Shown here in pieces: positions 16,838 to 27,169 of a stretch of 64,000 nucleotides of DNA. The stretch's first letter is position 1. The number at the start of each line of letters is the position of its first letter. The notes beneath the pieces were generated by a model. That model saw nothing but the letters and a program-made list of their open reading frames with translations. It was not told the origin of the DNA and did not search any database. The position numbers were made by a program, and so were the translations under genes. This DNA is from Sphingomonas sp. M1-B02 (GTDB lineage Bacteria > Pseudomonadota > Alphaproteobacteria > Sphingomonadales > Sphingomonadaceae). The DNA lies in assembly GCF_026167525.1 (NCBI RefSeq), contig NZ_CP110679.1, forward strand, positions 620,001 to 684,000, in the 5' to 3' direction.

Positions 16838-18427
16838 ATGATGCGACTATCCTCTCTGCTTCTGGGCGCGAGCTTGACTGCGGTCGTAACGCCTGCCGCC
16901 GCGCAGACCGTGACGACTCGCCAGGGCACCGCGACGCCGGTGACCGTCCAGACGCGGGAGCAGACCGCAACTCCGGCGCTGGCCCCGGCCGCGCAACCGA
17001 CGACGGACCTGCGCGCGGCGCTGGTGCAGACCTATCGGAGCAACCCCGATCTGGCAGGCGAGCGCGCCAACCAGCGCGCCAATGACGAGAATGTGCCGAT
17101 CGCCCGATCGCAGGGACGGCCCGGGGCCACTTCGAACATGTCGCTCAGCGACAGCCTGTACGACAGCGACGCGACCTTCGGCCCGAGCCGAACGGGCCGG
17201 CTGGGGCTCGACATATCGCTGCCGGTCTTCAGCGGCGGCGCGGTGCGCAATTCGGTTCGGGCGGCGGAGACTCGGGTGAATGCAGGCCAGGCCAATCTGC
17301 GTGGCGCCGAATCGGATATCTTCACCCAGGCGGTGACGGTCTATGTCGACGTGCTGCGCGACGAAGCGATCGTGCGGCTGAACCAGCAGAATGTTCGCGT
17401 GCTCGACGTCAATCTGCGCGCAACTCGCGATCGATTCGAAGTAGGCGACCTGACCCGCACCGACGTCGCCCAGTCCGAGGCGCGGCTGGCGCTGGCGCAG
17501 GGCCAGTTGCGGACCGCCGAGGCGCGGCTGATCGGCAGCCGCGAAAATTATATCCGCGTGGTCGGCACCCCGCCGGGGGTGCTCGCCGCACCGCCGCCCT
17601 TGCCCAATCTGCCCGACGATGTGGCGACGGCGGAGCAGATCGCGCTGGGCAACAATCCTTTCCTGGAGGCCACGCAACTCGCGCGCGATGCGAGCCGATT
17701 CGACGTGCGGGTGGCGCGCGCCGGGCGGCTGCCGCAGGTGAGCATCGGGCTGGGCGGCAATTATTATAATTATCTGGGCTCGGTCGGTAGCCAGGGCGCG
17801 AGGCTGGGTTTTCAGGACGACGGCTTCGCCTCCACGCTGGGCGCGCAGGTCTCGATCCCGGTCTTCCAGGGCGGGCGGCCAGCGGCCCAGATTCGCCAGG
17901 CGCAGGCGCGGGAGGCCGCGGCGATGGAGAATGTGACGCTCACCGAGCGGGGCGTGATCGCGCAGGCACGCTCGTCCTTCGCCACCTATGAAAGTTCGCT
18001 GCGGGTGATCGAATCGTCGCGGATCGCAGTCGAGGCCAACCAATTAAGCCTGGAGGGCGTTCGCGCCGAGAACAGCGTCGGCACCCGCACGATCCTCGAC
18101 ATCCTGAACGCCGAGCAGGAATTGCTGAACAGCCAGGTGCAATATGTCACCGCCGAGCGCGACGCCTATGTCGCCGGCTTCACGCTGCTTGCGTCGATGG
18201 GCCGCGCGGAGGCGAAGGACCTGAACCTCGACGGCGGGCCGCTGTACGACCCGGCGGTCAATTACGATCGGGTGAAGGGCCGCTGGAACGACTGGTCGAA
18301 CGATCCCGCGCCGACCGCCGCGAGCACCCCGACGACCGGAACCCCGGCGCAGGGCGCGATCGTCCCGCCCGGACAAGTTGATCCCTTGCTGCAGCGATCG
18401 GTTGACACCACCCGTACTAATCCTTGA
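16838..18427 (+). CDS. TolC family outer-membrane efflux/secretion protein
   Basis: This is a 529-residue protein with a signal peptide (MMRLSSLLLGASLTAVVTPA) and a Pro/Thr-rich linker. The TolC repeat pattern follows: ALVQTYRSNPDLAGERAN, then long helices, NYIRVVGTPPG at the hairpin, and EGVRAENSVGTRTILDILNA. The family forms trimeric channels through the outer membrane for type I secretion or RND efflux. It ends with a Thr/Pro-rich tail. Ten bases separate it from the methyltransferase gene and 36 from popZ. Confidence 0.92.
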   Translation: MMRLSSLLLGASLTAVVTPAAAQTVTTRQGTATPVTVQTREQTATPALAPAAQPTTDLRAALVQTYRSNPDLAGERANQRANDENVPIARSQGRPGATSNMSLSDSLYDSDATFGPSRTGRLGLDISLPVFSGGAVRNSVRAAETRVNAGQANLRGAESDIFTQAVTVYVDVLRDEAIVRLNQQNVRVLDVNLRATRDRFEVGDLTRTDVAQSEARLALAQGQLRTAEARLIGSRENYIRVVGTPPGVLAAPPPLPNLPDDVATAEQIALGNNPFLEATQLARDASRFDVRVARAGRLPQVSIGLGGNYYNYLGSVGSQGARLGFQDDGFASTLGAQVSIPVFQGGRPAAQIRQAQAREAAAMENVTLTERGVIAQARSSFATYESSLRVIESSRIAVEANQLSLEGVRAENSVGTRTILDILNAEQELLNSQVQYVTAERDAYVAGFTLLASMGRAEAKDLNLDGGPLYDPAVNYDRVKGRWNDWSNDPAPTAASTPTTGTPAQGAIVPPGQVDPLLQRSVDTTRTNP

Positions 18428-18463
18428 TTGAGCGGGGGGCAGCCAGAAGGATATAGGCCGGCT

Positions 18464-18994
18464 ATGGGGGACATCAGCGCCGAACCTTCGATGGAGGAAA
18501 TCCTTTCATCGATCAAACGCATCATCGCCGAGGAAGGCGATGCAGCGGTTGCGACGCGTACGCGGCGGAGCCGGGCCGTGCCCGCCACCGCCCGCGCGGC
18601 GCGCGACGAACTTGACGACCAGGGGAGCGACGAAGTGCTCGAGCTCAGCGAGCCGGTCGCCGACGAATTCCCCGGGGAAAGGCCAAGAGCGATGGGCGCA
18701 CCGACGCCTCCCGAACCCGCCCGTGCCGAAAATCTCCGCGCCGAACCCTCGCACGACCCGGTCGCCAAGGCCGAGCCGATCCTGTCCGAACGTGCCACCG
18801 AAGCGACTCGCGGGCCGCTCGAGGCGTTGTCGCGGCTGATCGTGCGGCCGGAGGTTGCCGGGAGCGACACGCTGGAAGGCATGGTCCGCGACATGCTGAA
18901 GCCGATGTTGCGTGAATGGCTCGACTCCAATCTGCCGCAGCTCGTCGAGACGATGGTGGCGCGCGAGATTTCGCGGATCACCGGGCGGCAGTAG
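18464..18994 (+). CDS. popZ: PopZ-like polar organising protein (DUF2497)
   Basis: This is a 176-residue protein with the two conserved ends of PopZ: EPSMEEILSSIKRIIAEEGD at the N-terminus and LEGMVRDMLKPMLREWLDSN, then LPQLVETMVAREI, at the C-terminus. They are joined by a Pro/Glu-rich disordered linker, as in Caulobacter PopZ. That protein forms a polar condensate that anchors chromosome origins and recruits cell-cycle factors. Start ATG 18464 matches the family N-terminus. The tolC-popZ-valS neighbourhood is typical of alphaproteobacteria. Confidence 0.88.
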   Translation: MGDISAEPSMEEILSSIKRIIAEEGDAAVATRTRRSRAVPATARAARDELDDQGSDEVLELSEPVADEFPGERPRAMGAPTPPEPARAENLRAEPSHDPVAKAEPILSERATEATRGPLEALSRLIVRPEVAGSDTLEGMVRDMLKPMLREWLDSNLPQLVETMVAREISRITGRQ

Positions 18995-19044
18995 CGCCGC
19001 GCCCTTCCCTTGCGGGAAGGGGCGTTCGATGCTCTATCGTCCGC

Positions 19045-21081
19045 ATGAAGCATCTCCTGCTCGCGGGCGCCATGCTCGCCACCTTCGCCGTGCCGGCATC
19101 GGCACGAGACCTCACGATCCAGGACGTCGCGGCGCTGTCGCGAGTCGGCGCGCCGGCGGTATCGCCGGACGGGCGCTGGCTCGTCTGGCAGCAGCGCGAG
19201 ACCGACCTTGCCGCCAACCGCGGGCGCTTCGACCTGTGGCGGCTCGACCTGCGCCGGAAGGGCGCCGTGCCCGAGAAACTGGTGGCGGAGGCCGAAGTCA
19301 ATGAAACCGGGCCGCAATTCTCGGCGGACGGGTCGACCGTGTATTTCCAGTCGGACAAGGGCGGCGAGGATGCCGTGTGGGGGGTCGCGGTCGGCGGCGG
19401 CGCGGCGACGCAGCTGACGCGCATTCCGGGCGGGTTCAGCGGCTTCAAGGTAGCGCCGACGGGCGACAAGTTGCTCGTCTGGGCGGATCGCAAGCCGGGG
19501 GCGCCGAACCTGGAGCCGGCGATGGTCAAGAAGGACCCCAATGCGGGTTCGGGCCGCACCTATGACCAGTTGTTCGTGCGCCACTGGGACACATGGGCGA
19601 ATGGCGAGCGCTCGCAACTGTTCGTGCTGCCGTTCGGCGCCAACGGAGCCAGCGGCGACGGGGTTGCGATCGGCGGGGCGCTGATCGGCGATACGCCGTC
19701 TAAGCCGTTCGGCGGCGGCGAGGAGCTCGACTGGTCCCCCGACGGCAAGACCGTCTATTTCGCGCTGCGCGAAGCGGGGCGGATCGAGCCGACCTCGACC
19801 AATCTCGACATCTTCGCGGCGCCTGCCGACGGATCGGCGGCGCCGGTAAACCTGACGCCCGACAATGACGGGACCGACAGCTTGCCGGTCGTATCGCCGG
19901 ACGGGAAGTGGCTGGCCTACATGTCGATGGCGCGGGCGGGCTATGAGGCGGACCGGCAGGTGCTCAAGTTGCGCGATCTGGCCAGAGGCGCGACGCGGGC
20001 GCTCACCGAGGGCTGGGATCGCTCGGTCGGCTCGATCGCCTGGGCGCCCGACGGCAAGCGCATCTATGTCACCGCGCAGGATGTGCAGGAGCAGCCGATC
20101 TTCGCGGTGGATCCGAAAAGTGGCACGATGACACGTCTGACGCAGGAGGGGGCGGTGTCCGCGGTGGTGCCGACGCGCGACGGCATGATCTTCGCGATGA
20201 ACAGCCTGACTGCGCCCGACGATTTCTACCGTCTCGCGGGGAAGAAACAGGAGCGGCTGACGGCGGTGAATGCGACGAAGCTGGCCGGTATCGACTTACC
20301 CAAGGTCGAGCGGTTCAGGTTTGCCGGGGCGAATGGCGACAGGGTCTGGGGCTATTCGGTGCGACCGGCGGCGCTGGCGGCGGGCGCCAAGGCGCCGGTC
20401 GCGTTCGTCGTCCATGGCGGGCCGCAGGGATCGAGCAACAACAGCTGGTCGTATCGCTGGAACCCGGCGGTGTTTGCCGGCGCGGGCTATGCGGTGGTGT
20501 CGGTCGATTTCCACGGATCGACGGGCTACGGCCAGGCCTTCACCGACGCGATCCGCAACAATTGGGGCGGCTGGCCGCTCGAGGATCTGCAGAAGGGTCT
20601 CGCGGCGGCGACGGCGCGATTCTCCTATCTCGACGGCGACAACGCCTGCGCGCTCGGGGCGTCGTACGGCGGCTACATGATGAACTGGATCGAGGGCCGG
20701 TGGCCCGATCGCTTCAAGTGCATCGTCCAGCATGACGGCGTGTTCGACGCGCGGGCGATGGCCTATGAGACCGAGGAGCTGTGGTTCGACGAATGGGAGC
20801 ATGGCGGCAAGGCCTATCATGAGGACCCCGCGGCCTATGAGAAATGGAACCCGGTCCACCATGTCGACAAGTGGAAGACGCCGATGCTGGTGATCCACGG
20901 CGAGAAGGATTTCCGCATTCCCTATACGCAGGGGCTGGCGGCGTTCACGGCGCTGCAGCGGCGCGGCGTGGACTCGCGGCTGCTGGTGTTCCCGGACGAG
21001 AATCACTGGGTGCTGAAGCCGAAGAACAGCATGCAATGGTATGGCGAAGTGCTGGGGTGGCTGGGGAAATATACGAAGTGA
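19045..21081 (+). CDS. S9 family serine peptidase (acylaminoacyl-peptidase type), secreted
   Basis: This is a 678-residue protein with a signal peptide (MKHLLLAGAMLATFAVPASA). A seven-bladed propeller follows, with WD40/TolB-like repeats such as APAVSPDGRWLVWQQRE and WAPDGKRIYVTAQD. The C-terminal alpha/beta hydrolase has the nucleophile in CALGASYGGYMMNW, the Asp in HGEKDFRIPYTQG and the His in PDENHWVLKP. The family removes dipeptides or acyl-amino acids from peptides, here probably in the periplasm. It lies 50 bases after popZ. Confidence 0.92.
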   Translation: MKHLLLAGAMLATFAVPASARDLTIQDVAALSRVGAPAVSPDGRWLVWQQRETDLAANRGRFDLWRLDLRRKGAVPEKLVAEAEVNETGPQFSADGSTVYFQSDKGGEDAVWGVAVGGGAATQLTRIPGGFSGFKVAPTGDKLLVWADRKPGAPNLEPAMVKKDPNAGSGRTYDQLFVRHWDTWANGERSQLFVLPFGANGASGDGVAIGGALIGDTPSKPFGGGEELDWSPDGKTVYFALREAGRIEPTSTNLDIFAAPADGSAAPVNLTPDNDGTDSLPVVSPDGKWLAYMSMARAGYEADRQVLKLRDLARGATRALTEGWDRSVGSIAWAPDGKRIYVTAQDVQEQPIFAVDPKSGTMTRLTQEGAVSAVVPTRDGMIFAMNSLTAPDDFYRLAGKKQERLTAVNATKLAGIDLPKVERFRFAGANGDRVWGYSVRPAALAAGAKAPVAFVVHGGPQGSSNNSWSYRWNPAVFAGAGYAVVSVDFHGSTGYGQAFTDAIRNNWGGWPLEDLQKGLAAATARFSYLDGDNACALGASYGGYMMNWIEGRWPDRFKCIVQHDGVFDARAMAYETEELWFDEWEHGGKAYHEDPAAYEKWNPVHHVDKWKTPMLVIHGEKDFRIPYTQGLAAFTALQRRGVDSRLLVFPDENHWVLKPKNSMQWYGEVLGWLGKYTK

Positions 21082-21087
21082 CAGGTC

Positions 21088-21193
21088 GTTCCCCTACCGC
21101 TTGCGGGAGGGGCTAGGGGAGGGGAGAGCCGCGGGCCATATAGTTTGTGGCCGGCCCCTCCCCCCGACCCCTCCCGCAAGCGGGAGGGGAGCG
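21088..21193. repeat. GC-rich inverted repeat between S9 peptidase and valS
   Basis: Arms of about 45 bases, each containing CCGCTTGCGGGAGGGG or its complement CCCCTCCCGCAAGCGG, flank a short AT-richer centre (ATATAGTTTG). This forms a long hairpin and may act as a terminator. Shorter relatives lie at 9141 and 19003. Confidence 0.6.
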
Positions 21194-21242
21194 ACTACGG
21201 CACGGGTTGTGCGAGACTTCCGTACACCGCTAAAGCCCCTGC

Positions 21243-24041
21243 ATGACCGAGCTTCCCAAGACCTTCGACCCCGCCGAAATCGAATCGCGCTGGTATGCGC
21301 ATTGGGAGCGCGAAGGCCTGTTCGCGCCCGAGCGGCCGGGGGCCGATCCGTGGACCTTGGTGAACCCGCCGCCCAACGTTACCGGCAGCCTGCATATCGG
21401 CCATGCGCTCGACAATACGCTGCAGGACATCCTCGTCCGCCACGCGCGGCTGAAAGGCAAGAACGCGCGCTGGGTGGTCGGCACCGACCATGCCGGGATC
21501 GCGACGCAGATGGTGGTCGAGCGGCAGTTGAACGCCGCCCGCGCCAAGCGCACCGACTTCAGCCGCGAAGAATTCGTCGCGAAGGTCTGGGAGTGGAAGG
21601 AAGAGAGCGGGGGCGAGATCACCCAGCAGCTCCGCCGGCTCGGCTGTTCGATGGACTGGGCGAACGAGCGCTTCACGATGGATGCGGGCTTTTCGAAGGC
21701 CGTGCTCAAGGTGTTCGTCGAGCTGCACCGGCAGGGGCTGCTCTATCGCGCCAAGCGGCTGGTCAATTGGGACCCGGCGCTGCGCACCGCGATCAGCGAC
21801 CTCGAGGTCGAGACTCGCGAAGTCGCGGGCCATATGTGGCACTTCAAATATCCGCTCGCGGGGGGCGAGACCTATCTTTATGTCGAGCGCGATGCCGAGG
21901 GGCAGATCGTGCTGGAGGAAGAGCGCGACTATATCGCGATCGCCACGACCCGGCCGGAGACGATGCTGGGCGACGGCGCGGTCGCGGTGAACCCGCGCGA
22001 CGCGCGTTACGCCCCGATCGTCGGCAAGCTGTGCGAAATCCCGGTGGGGCCCAAGGAGCATCGCCGGCTGATCCCGATCATCTCGGACGACTATCCCGAT
22101 CCCGCGTTCGGATCGGGCGCGGTGAAGATCACCGGCGCACACGACGCCAACGATTATGGCGTGGCGCAGCGCAACGGCATTCCGCTCTATCGGCTGATGG
22201 ACGAGCATGCCGCGATGCGGACTGACGGCGCGCCTTATGCCGAGGCGGCGGCGCGGGCGCGGGAGATTGCGGGCGGCGCGGCGGTCGATGCGGCCGAGGT
22301 CGATACGCTGAACCTGGTGCCTGACGCCTATCGCGGACTCGATCGCTACGAAGCGCGGGCGCGGGTGGTGGCGGACATCGCTGCCGAGGGGCTGATGCTG
22401 ACCGTCGAGGACAAGACGATCATGCAGCCGTTCGGCGATCGCAGCGGCGTGGTGATCGAGCCGATGCTGACCGACCAATGGTATGTCGACGCGGCGACGC
22501 TGGCCAAGCCGGCGATCGAGGCGGTGCGATCGGGCGCGACCAAGATCGTGCCGAAATCGTGGGAAAAGACCTATTTCAACTGGATGGAGAATATTCAGCC
22601 GTGGTGCGTCTCGCGGCAGCTCTGGTGGGGGCACCGGATCCCGGCCTGGTTCGCCGAGGATGGCAGCATCTATGTCGCCGAAAGCGAGGCCGAGGCGCAG
22701 GCGCAGGCGGGCGCGGGGGTCGTCCTGGTGCAGGATCCTGACGTGCTCGATACCTGGTTCTCGTCGGCGCTGTGGCCGTTCGCGACGATGGGCTGGCCGG
22801 ATGCGGACGCGAAGGCGGCGGGCCGCTATCCCAATGACGTGCTGATCTCGGGCTTCGATATCCTGTTCTTCTGGGATGCGCGGATGATGATGCAGGGCTT
22901 GCACTTTTTGGGCGAAGTGCCGTTCAAGACGCTGTATCTGCACGGTTTGGTGCGCGCGGCGGATGGGCAGAAGATGTCCAAGTCGAAGGGCAATGTCGTC
23001 AATCCGCTGGGGCTGATCGACCAATATGGCGCCGATGCGCTGCGCTTCTTCATGGCGGCGATGGAGAGCCAGGGCCGCGACATCAAGATGGATGAGAAGC
23101 GGATCGAGGGCTATCGCAACTTCGCGACCAAGCTGTGGAACGCGGCGCGCTTCTGCCAGTCGAACGGGATCGGGGCGCGCACCACGCTGGAGCCGCCCGC
23201 GGCCGAGCTGGCGGTCAATCGCTGGATCATCGCGGAGACGGTGGGATGCGTGCAGGCACTCGACCTGGCGCTGGCCGACCTGCGCTTCGACGAGGCGGCG
23301 AACACGATCTACCAGTTCGCCTGGAGCCGCTTCTGCGACTGGTATCTCGAACTGATCAAGCCGCTGATCCAGGGCGAAGGCGGGGTGCCGGCGACGGGCG
23401 CCGGCGCGGACGAGACGCGCGCCGTGGCGGGCTGGGTGCTCGATCAGATATTGGTGATCCTGCACCCGTTCATGCCGTTCATCACCGAGGAGCTCTGGTC
23501 GAAGACCGGCGCGCGCTCGCACGACCTGATCGTCGCGCAGTGGCCGATGGCGGACGCGCGGGCGCTCGATCCGGCGGCGGCGCAGGAGATCGACTGGCTG
23601 ATCCGGCTGGTGAGCGAGATCCGCGCGGCGCGGACCGAGCTGAACGTGCCGCCGGGTGCGCGTTTGCCACTCCATGTGCGCGATGCTTCGGCTGAGACCA
23701 GCGAGCGACTGGCGCGGCAACAGACCGTGCTCGCCCGACTGGCGCGAGTCGATCAGGCCGCGGGCGATGCCGCCGAGGGCAATGCCCTGCAAGTGGTGGT
23801 CGATGAAGCGACCTTCGTGGTGCCGCTGGGCGGGGTGGTCGACCTCGAGGCCGAGCGCGCCCGCCTGACCAAGGCGATCGGCGCGGCCGAGAAGGAGCGC
23901 GACGGGCTTGCCGGGCGATTGAACAATCCCAGCTTCGTCGAGAGGGCCAAGCCCGAGGCGGTTGAGAAGGCCAAGGCCGACCATGCCGAGAAATCCGCCG
24001 AGGCCGAGCGGTTGTCGGCGGCGTTGGCGCGGCTGGGCTAA
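21243..24041 (+). CDS. valS: Valine--tRNA ligase
   Basis: This class I synthetase of 932 residues has the HIGH motif in [18 protein letters not shown] near residue 45 and the KMSKS loop in [17 protein letters not shown] near residue 575. The CP1 editing domain lies between ([21 protein letters not shown] and [14 protein letters not shown]). It ends in the ValS-specific coiled coil ([20 protein letters not shown]) that grips the tRNA. Length is normal for the bacterial enzyme. Palindromic repeats flank it on both sides. Confidence 0.97.
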   Translation: MTELPKTFDPAEIESRWYAHWEREGLFAPERPGADPWTLVNPPPNVTGSLHIGHALDNTLQDILVRHARLKGKNARWVVGTDHAGIATQMVVERQLNAARAKRTDFSREEFVAKVWEWKEESGGEITQQLRRLGCSMDWANERFTMDAGFSKAVLKVFVELHRQGLLYRAKRLVNWDPALRTAISDLEVETREVAGHMWHFKYPLAGGETYLYVERDAEGQIVLEEERDYIAIATTRPETMLGDGAVAVNPRDARYAPIVGKLCEIPVGPKEHRRLIPIISDDYPDPAFGSGAVKITGAHDANDYGVAQRNGIPLYRLMDEHAAMRTDGAPYAEAAARAREIAGGAAVDAAEVDTLNLVPDAYRGLDRYEARARVVADIAAEGLMLTVEDKTIMQPFGDRSGVVIEPMLTDQWYVDAATLAKPAIEAVRSGATKIVPKSWEKTYFNWMENIQPWCVSRQLWWGHRIPAWFAEDGSIYVAESEAEAQAQAGAGVVLVQDPDVLDTWFSSALWPFATMGWPDADAKAAGRYPNDVLISGFDILFFWDARMMMQGLHFLGEVPFKTLYLHGLVRAADGQKMSKSKGNVVNPLGLIDQYGADALRFFMAAMESQGRDIKMDEKRIEGYRNFATKLWNAARFCQSNGIGARTTLEPPAAELAVNRWIIAETVGCVQALDLALADLRFDEAANTIYQFAWSRFCDWYLELIKPLIQGEGGVPATGAGADETRAVAGWVLDQILVILHPFMPFITEELWSKTGARSHDLIVAQWPMADARALDPAAAQEIDWLIRLVSEIRAARTELNVPPGARLPLHVRDASAETSERLARQQTVLARLARVDQAAGDAAEGNALQVVVDEATFVVPLGGVVDLEAERARLTKAIGAAEKERDGLAGRLNNPSFVERAKPEAVEKAKADHAEKSAEAERLSAALARLG

Positions 24042-24051
24042 TCGTCACGCA

Positions 24052-24141
24052 CCCTCACCCTTCCGGCGCTTCGCGCCTCCTTCCCTCTCCCAACGGGAGA
24101 GGGAAGGGGCCCGCCGCCGCAGGCGGTGGGAAGGGTGAGGG
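24052..24141. repeat. Intergenic palindrome, CCCTCACCCTTCC family
   Basis: CCCTCACCCTTCCGG at one end and CCCACCGCC...GAAGGGTGAGGG at the other pair around CCCTCTCCCAACGGGAGAGGG, which is itself a hairpin. A compound version of the same element separates korA and korB at 42132. It may terminate valS. Confidence 0.65.
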
Positions 24142-24170
24142 CGACGGGTTTACTGGATAGCGAACTAGCA

Positions 24171-25616
24171 ATGCCCCGATCCCCCCAACGCCGCGATCTC
24201 ACGCAAGGCGATGTCGGTCGCACGCTGCTGCTGTTCGCGCTGCCGACGCTGGGATCGAACATCCTCCAGTCGCTCAACGGGTCTATCAATTCGATCTGGG
24301 TCGGGCGTTTCCTGGGCGAGAGTGCGCTGGCGGCGACCTCGAACGCAAACATCATCATGTTCCTGATGTTTTAGGCCGTGTTCGGCTTCGGAATGGCCGC
24401 GACCATATTGGTGGCGCAGGCAATGGGGCGGGGCGATGTCGAGGGGGCGCGGCGGGCTTTCGGATCGGCGATCGGGCTGATCCTGGGCATATCGGTTGTG
24501 GTGGCGACGCTCGGCTGGCTGTTCGCGCCGCAGATCCTCGCGCTGCTCGCGACGCCCGGCGAATCGCTGCCGCTCGCGCTGGCCTATTTGCGGGTGATCT
24601 TCCTGGGCCTGCCGGCGTCGATGCTGCTCGTCGTGCTGATGATGGGCCTGCGCGGGAGCGGTGACGCCATGACGCCGCTCTGGTTCATGGGGCTCAGCGT
24701 GCTGCTCGATTCGGGCCTGAACCCGCTGTTGATCGACGGGATCGGGCCGTTTCCGCGGATGGGGATTGCGGGCTCGGCGACCGCGACGCTGATCGCCAAC
24801 CATGTCGCGGTGCTGGGGCTGATCGCGACCATCTATGCGCGCGACCTTTCGATCCGGCTGCGCGGACATGAGCTCCGATGGCTGATCCCGCAGCGGGCGA
24901 TGATCGCGCTGCTGGTCGCCAAGGGGCTGCCGATGGGCGTGCAGATGCTGGTGATGACCGTATCGGGGCTGACGATGATCGGGCTGATCAACCGGCTCGG
25001 GGTCGATACCGCCGCGGCCTATGCGGTCTCGCAGCAGCTCTGGACCTATATCCAGATGCCGGCGATGGCGATCGGTGCGGCCGTGAGTTCGATGGCGGCG
25101 CAGAATATCGGGGCGGGTCGCTGGGACCGGGTGGGGGCGATCACGCGATCGGGCCTTCTTTATTCGGTGGCGATCACCGGATCGATGGTCGCCGCCGTGC
25201 TGCTGTTTGATCGACCGGTGATGGGGCTGTTCCTCGGCCCGGACAGCCCGGCGCTACCAATCGGGCGGCATATCCAGCTGATCGCGAGCTGGAATTTCGT
25301 GCTGTTCGGAATGACGATGGTCCTGTTCTCTACCGTGCGGGCCAATGGCGCGGTATGGGCGCCGCTGTTCGCGCTGATCGTCGCGCTGTATCCGGTGCGG
25401 CTCGGCTTCGCGATCCTCGCACGGCCCTGGCTGGGCAGCGACGCGCTGTGGTGGAGCTTTCCGATCGGATCGATGGCGACGCTGGCGATGGCGGTGGCCT
25501 ATTATCGCTGGGGGAATTGGCGGGGCGGGGCGATCGCCATCCCGCCGGAGCGCGAGGGCGAGGAGCATGTGCTTGCCACCAGCGAGCCTGCGGGCAGGGG
25601 GCAGCTTGCGGGCTGA
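24171..25616 (+). pseudogene. MATE family efflux transporter gene with internal TAG
   Basis: The frame opens at ATG 24171 (MPRSPQRRDLTQGDVGRTLL), runs 67 codons to TAG 24372-24374, and resumes in the same frame as AVFGFGMAATILVAQAMGRG for 412 more residues. Both halves are clearly one Na+- or H+-coupled drug exporter, with about 12 spans in total. The TAG falls inside membrane helix 2. The product is probably truncated unless the stop is suppressed or is a sequence error. A GTG at 24378 could start the distal part, but that lacks the first helix and is unlikely to make a working pump. Confidence 0.75.
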
Positions 25617-25655
25617 CGCTTGCCTGTTTCGCAGCGCTGCCGCAAAAGCCGGGCC

Positions 25656-26642
25656 ATGACTCAATATCCCGCGCTCCGCCTTCGCCGTACCCGCGCTTCG
25701 GCCTGGAGCCGGCGGCTGCATGCCGAGACCGTGCTGACCCCGGCGGACCTGATCTGGCCGCTGTTCGTGACCGAGGGGGATGGCGAGGAGCCGATCGCAT
25801 CGCTGCCCGGCGTTTCGCGCTGGGGACTGGGCGGGATCGTCGAACGCGCGCGCGAGGCGGCGGCGCTGGGAATCCCGTGCGTGGCGCTGTTTCCGAACAC
25901 GCCGGCGAGCCTGCGCAGCGACGACGGGCGCGAGGCGCTCAATCCGGACAATCTGATGTGCCGGGCGATCAAAGCGATCAAGGATGCGGTGCCCGATCTG
26001 GGGGTGCTGACCGACGTCGCGCTGGATCCCTATACCAGCCACGGGCATGACGGGCTGGTCGACGCCGCCGGCTATGTGCTCAACGATGCGACCGCGGCGG
26101 TGCTGACCGAGCAGGCGCTGGTGCAGGCGGCGGCGGGGGCGGATATCGTCGCGCCTTCGGATATGATGGACGGGCGGATCGGGCTGATCCGCGAGGCGCT
26201 GGAGGCGGGGAGCCACGCCAATGTCCAGATCATGGCCTATGCCGCCAAATATGCGTCGGGCTTCTACGGCCCGTTCCGCGACGCGGTCGGCTCGCGCGGG
26301 CTGCTGAAGGGCGACAAGAAGACCTATCAGATGGACCCGGCCAATGCCGAGGAAGCGCTGCGCGAAGTCGCGCTCGACCTGGCAGAGGGCGCGGACAGCG
26401 TGATGGTCAAGCCAGGGCTGCCCTATCTCGACATCATAGTCCGAGTGAAGAGCGAGTTTCAGGTGCCTGTATTCGCTTATCAGGTGAGCGGCGAATATGC
26501 GATGATCGAGGCTGCGGCGGCAGTGGGCGCGGGCGATCGCGACACGCTGGTGCTCGAGACGCTGCTGGCGTTCAAGCGCGCCGGCTGCTCGGGGGTGCTG
26601 ACCTATCATGCGCCGCTGGCGGCGCGGCTGCTGGGGGCGTGA
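25656..26642 (+). CDS. hemB: Porphobilinogen synthase (ALA dehydratase)
   Basis: This is a 328-residue enzyme that condenses two 5-aminolevulinate molecules to porphobilinogen in haem synthesis. The Schiff-base lysines are in IMAYAAKYASGFYGPFRD and SVMVKPGLPYLDI. The metal-site region reads DVALDPYTSHGHDG, with Asp/Ala where zinc enzymes have cysteines, so this is the Mg/K-dependent alphaproteobacterial type. Start ATG 25656 (MTQYPALRLRRTRAS) is preferred over an upstream start at 25620. Its stop overlaps the next start (GTGA). Confidence 0.95.
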   Translation: MTQYPALRLRRTRASAWSRRLHAETVLTPADLIWPLFVTEGDGEEPIASLPGVSRWGLGGIVERAREAAALGIPCVALFPNTPASLRSDDGREALNPDNLMCRAIKAIKDAVPDLGVLTDVALDPYTSHGHDGLVDAAGYVLNDATAAVLTEQALVQAAAGADIVAPSDMMDGRIGLIREALEAGSHANVQIMAYAAKYASGFYGPFRDAVGSRGLLKGDKKTYQMDPANAEEALREVALDLAEGADSVMVKPGLPYLDIIVRVKSEFQVPVFAYQVSGEYAMIEAAAAVGAGDRDTLVLETLLAFKRAGCSGVLTYHAPLAARLLGA

Positions 26643-27169
26643 TCCGGACGGCGCGGCTGCTGTTGCGTCCGATCGAGGGGCGCGACCGGGCGGCGCTGCG
26701 GGCGATGCTGAGCGATCCCGAGCTGATGCGCGACCTGGTGCGCGATCCGACCCCCGAAAGCGCCGAGGCCAGCATCGACCGGCATGTGCGGTTTCGCGAG
26801 ACGCATGGGCTCGGTTTCTGGGTGGTCGAGCAGGAAGGCGCCGTCGCCGGCTTTTGCGGGCTCAAGCCGGGCGCCGAGGGTACGCCGATCGACGGCGAGA
26901 TCGAGATCGGCTGGATCTTCGGGCACGCTTATTGGGGGCAGGGGCTGGCGCGCGAGGCGGCGCAGGCGAGCCTCGACTGGGCCTGGGCCGAGACGCGCGC
27001 GCCGCGCGTGGTGGCGATCACCGCGGCGGAGCATATCAAGAGCCAGCAATTGATGCTGCGGCTGGGCATGCAGCGGCTTGCGGACGGCGATTTCGACCAT
27101 CCCAAATTCGCCGCCGACGATCCGATGCGGCGCACCGTGACCTTCGCGATCGATCGGCCGGCGCGATGA
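26639..27169 (+). CDS. GNAT family N-acetyltransferase (first of a tandem pair)
   Basis: This is a 176-residue protein of the RimJ/RimL type: TARLLLRPIEGRDRAALRAM at the start, GFCGLKPGAEGTPIDGEIEI in the middle, and the acetyl-CoA loop in HAYWGQGLAREAAQASLDWA. It probably acetylates an amine on a small molecule or a protein N-terminus. GTG 26639 overlaps the hemB stop by four bases, and its own stop overlaps the next start as ATGA, so all three genes are coupled. Confidence 0.9.
   Translation: MIRTARLLLRPIEGRDRAALRAMLSDPELMRDLVRDPTPESAEASIDRHVRFRETHGLGFWVVEQEGAVAGFCGLKPGAEGTPIDGEIEIGWIFGHAYWGQGLAREAAQASLDWAWAETRAPRVVAITAAEHIKSQQLMLRLGMQRLADGDFDHPKFAADDPMRRTVTFAIDRPAR

Noticed and set aside
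21195..23984. A 929-codon open frame opposite valS
   Set aside because: Arg/Ala/Leu/Pro-rich shadow frame; the sense strand encodes a complete ValS.
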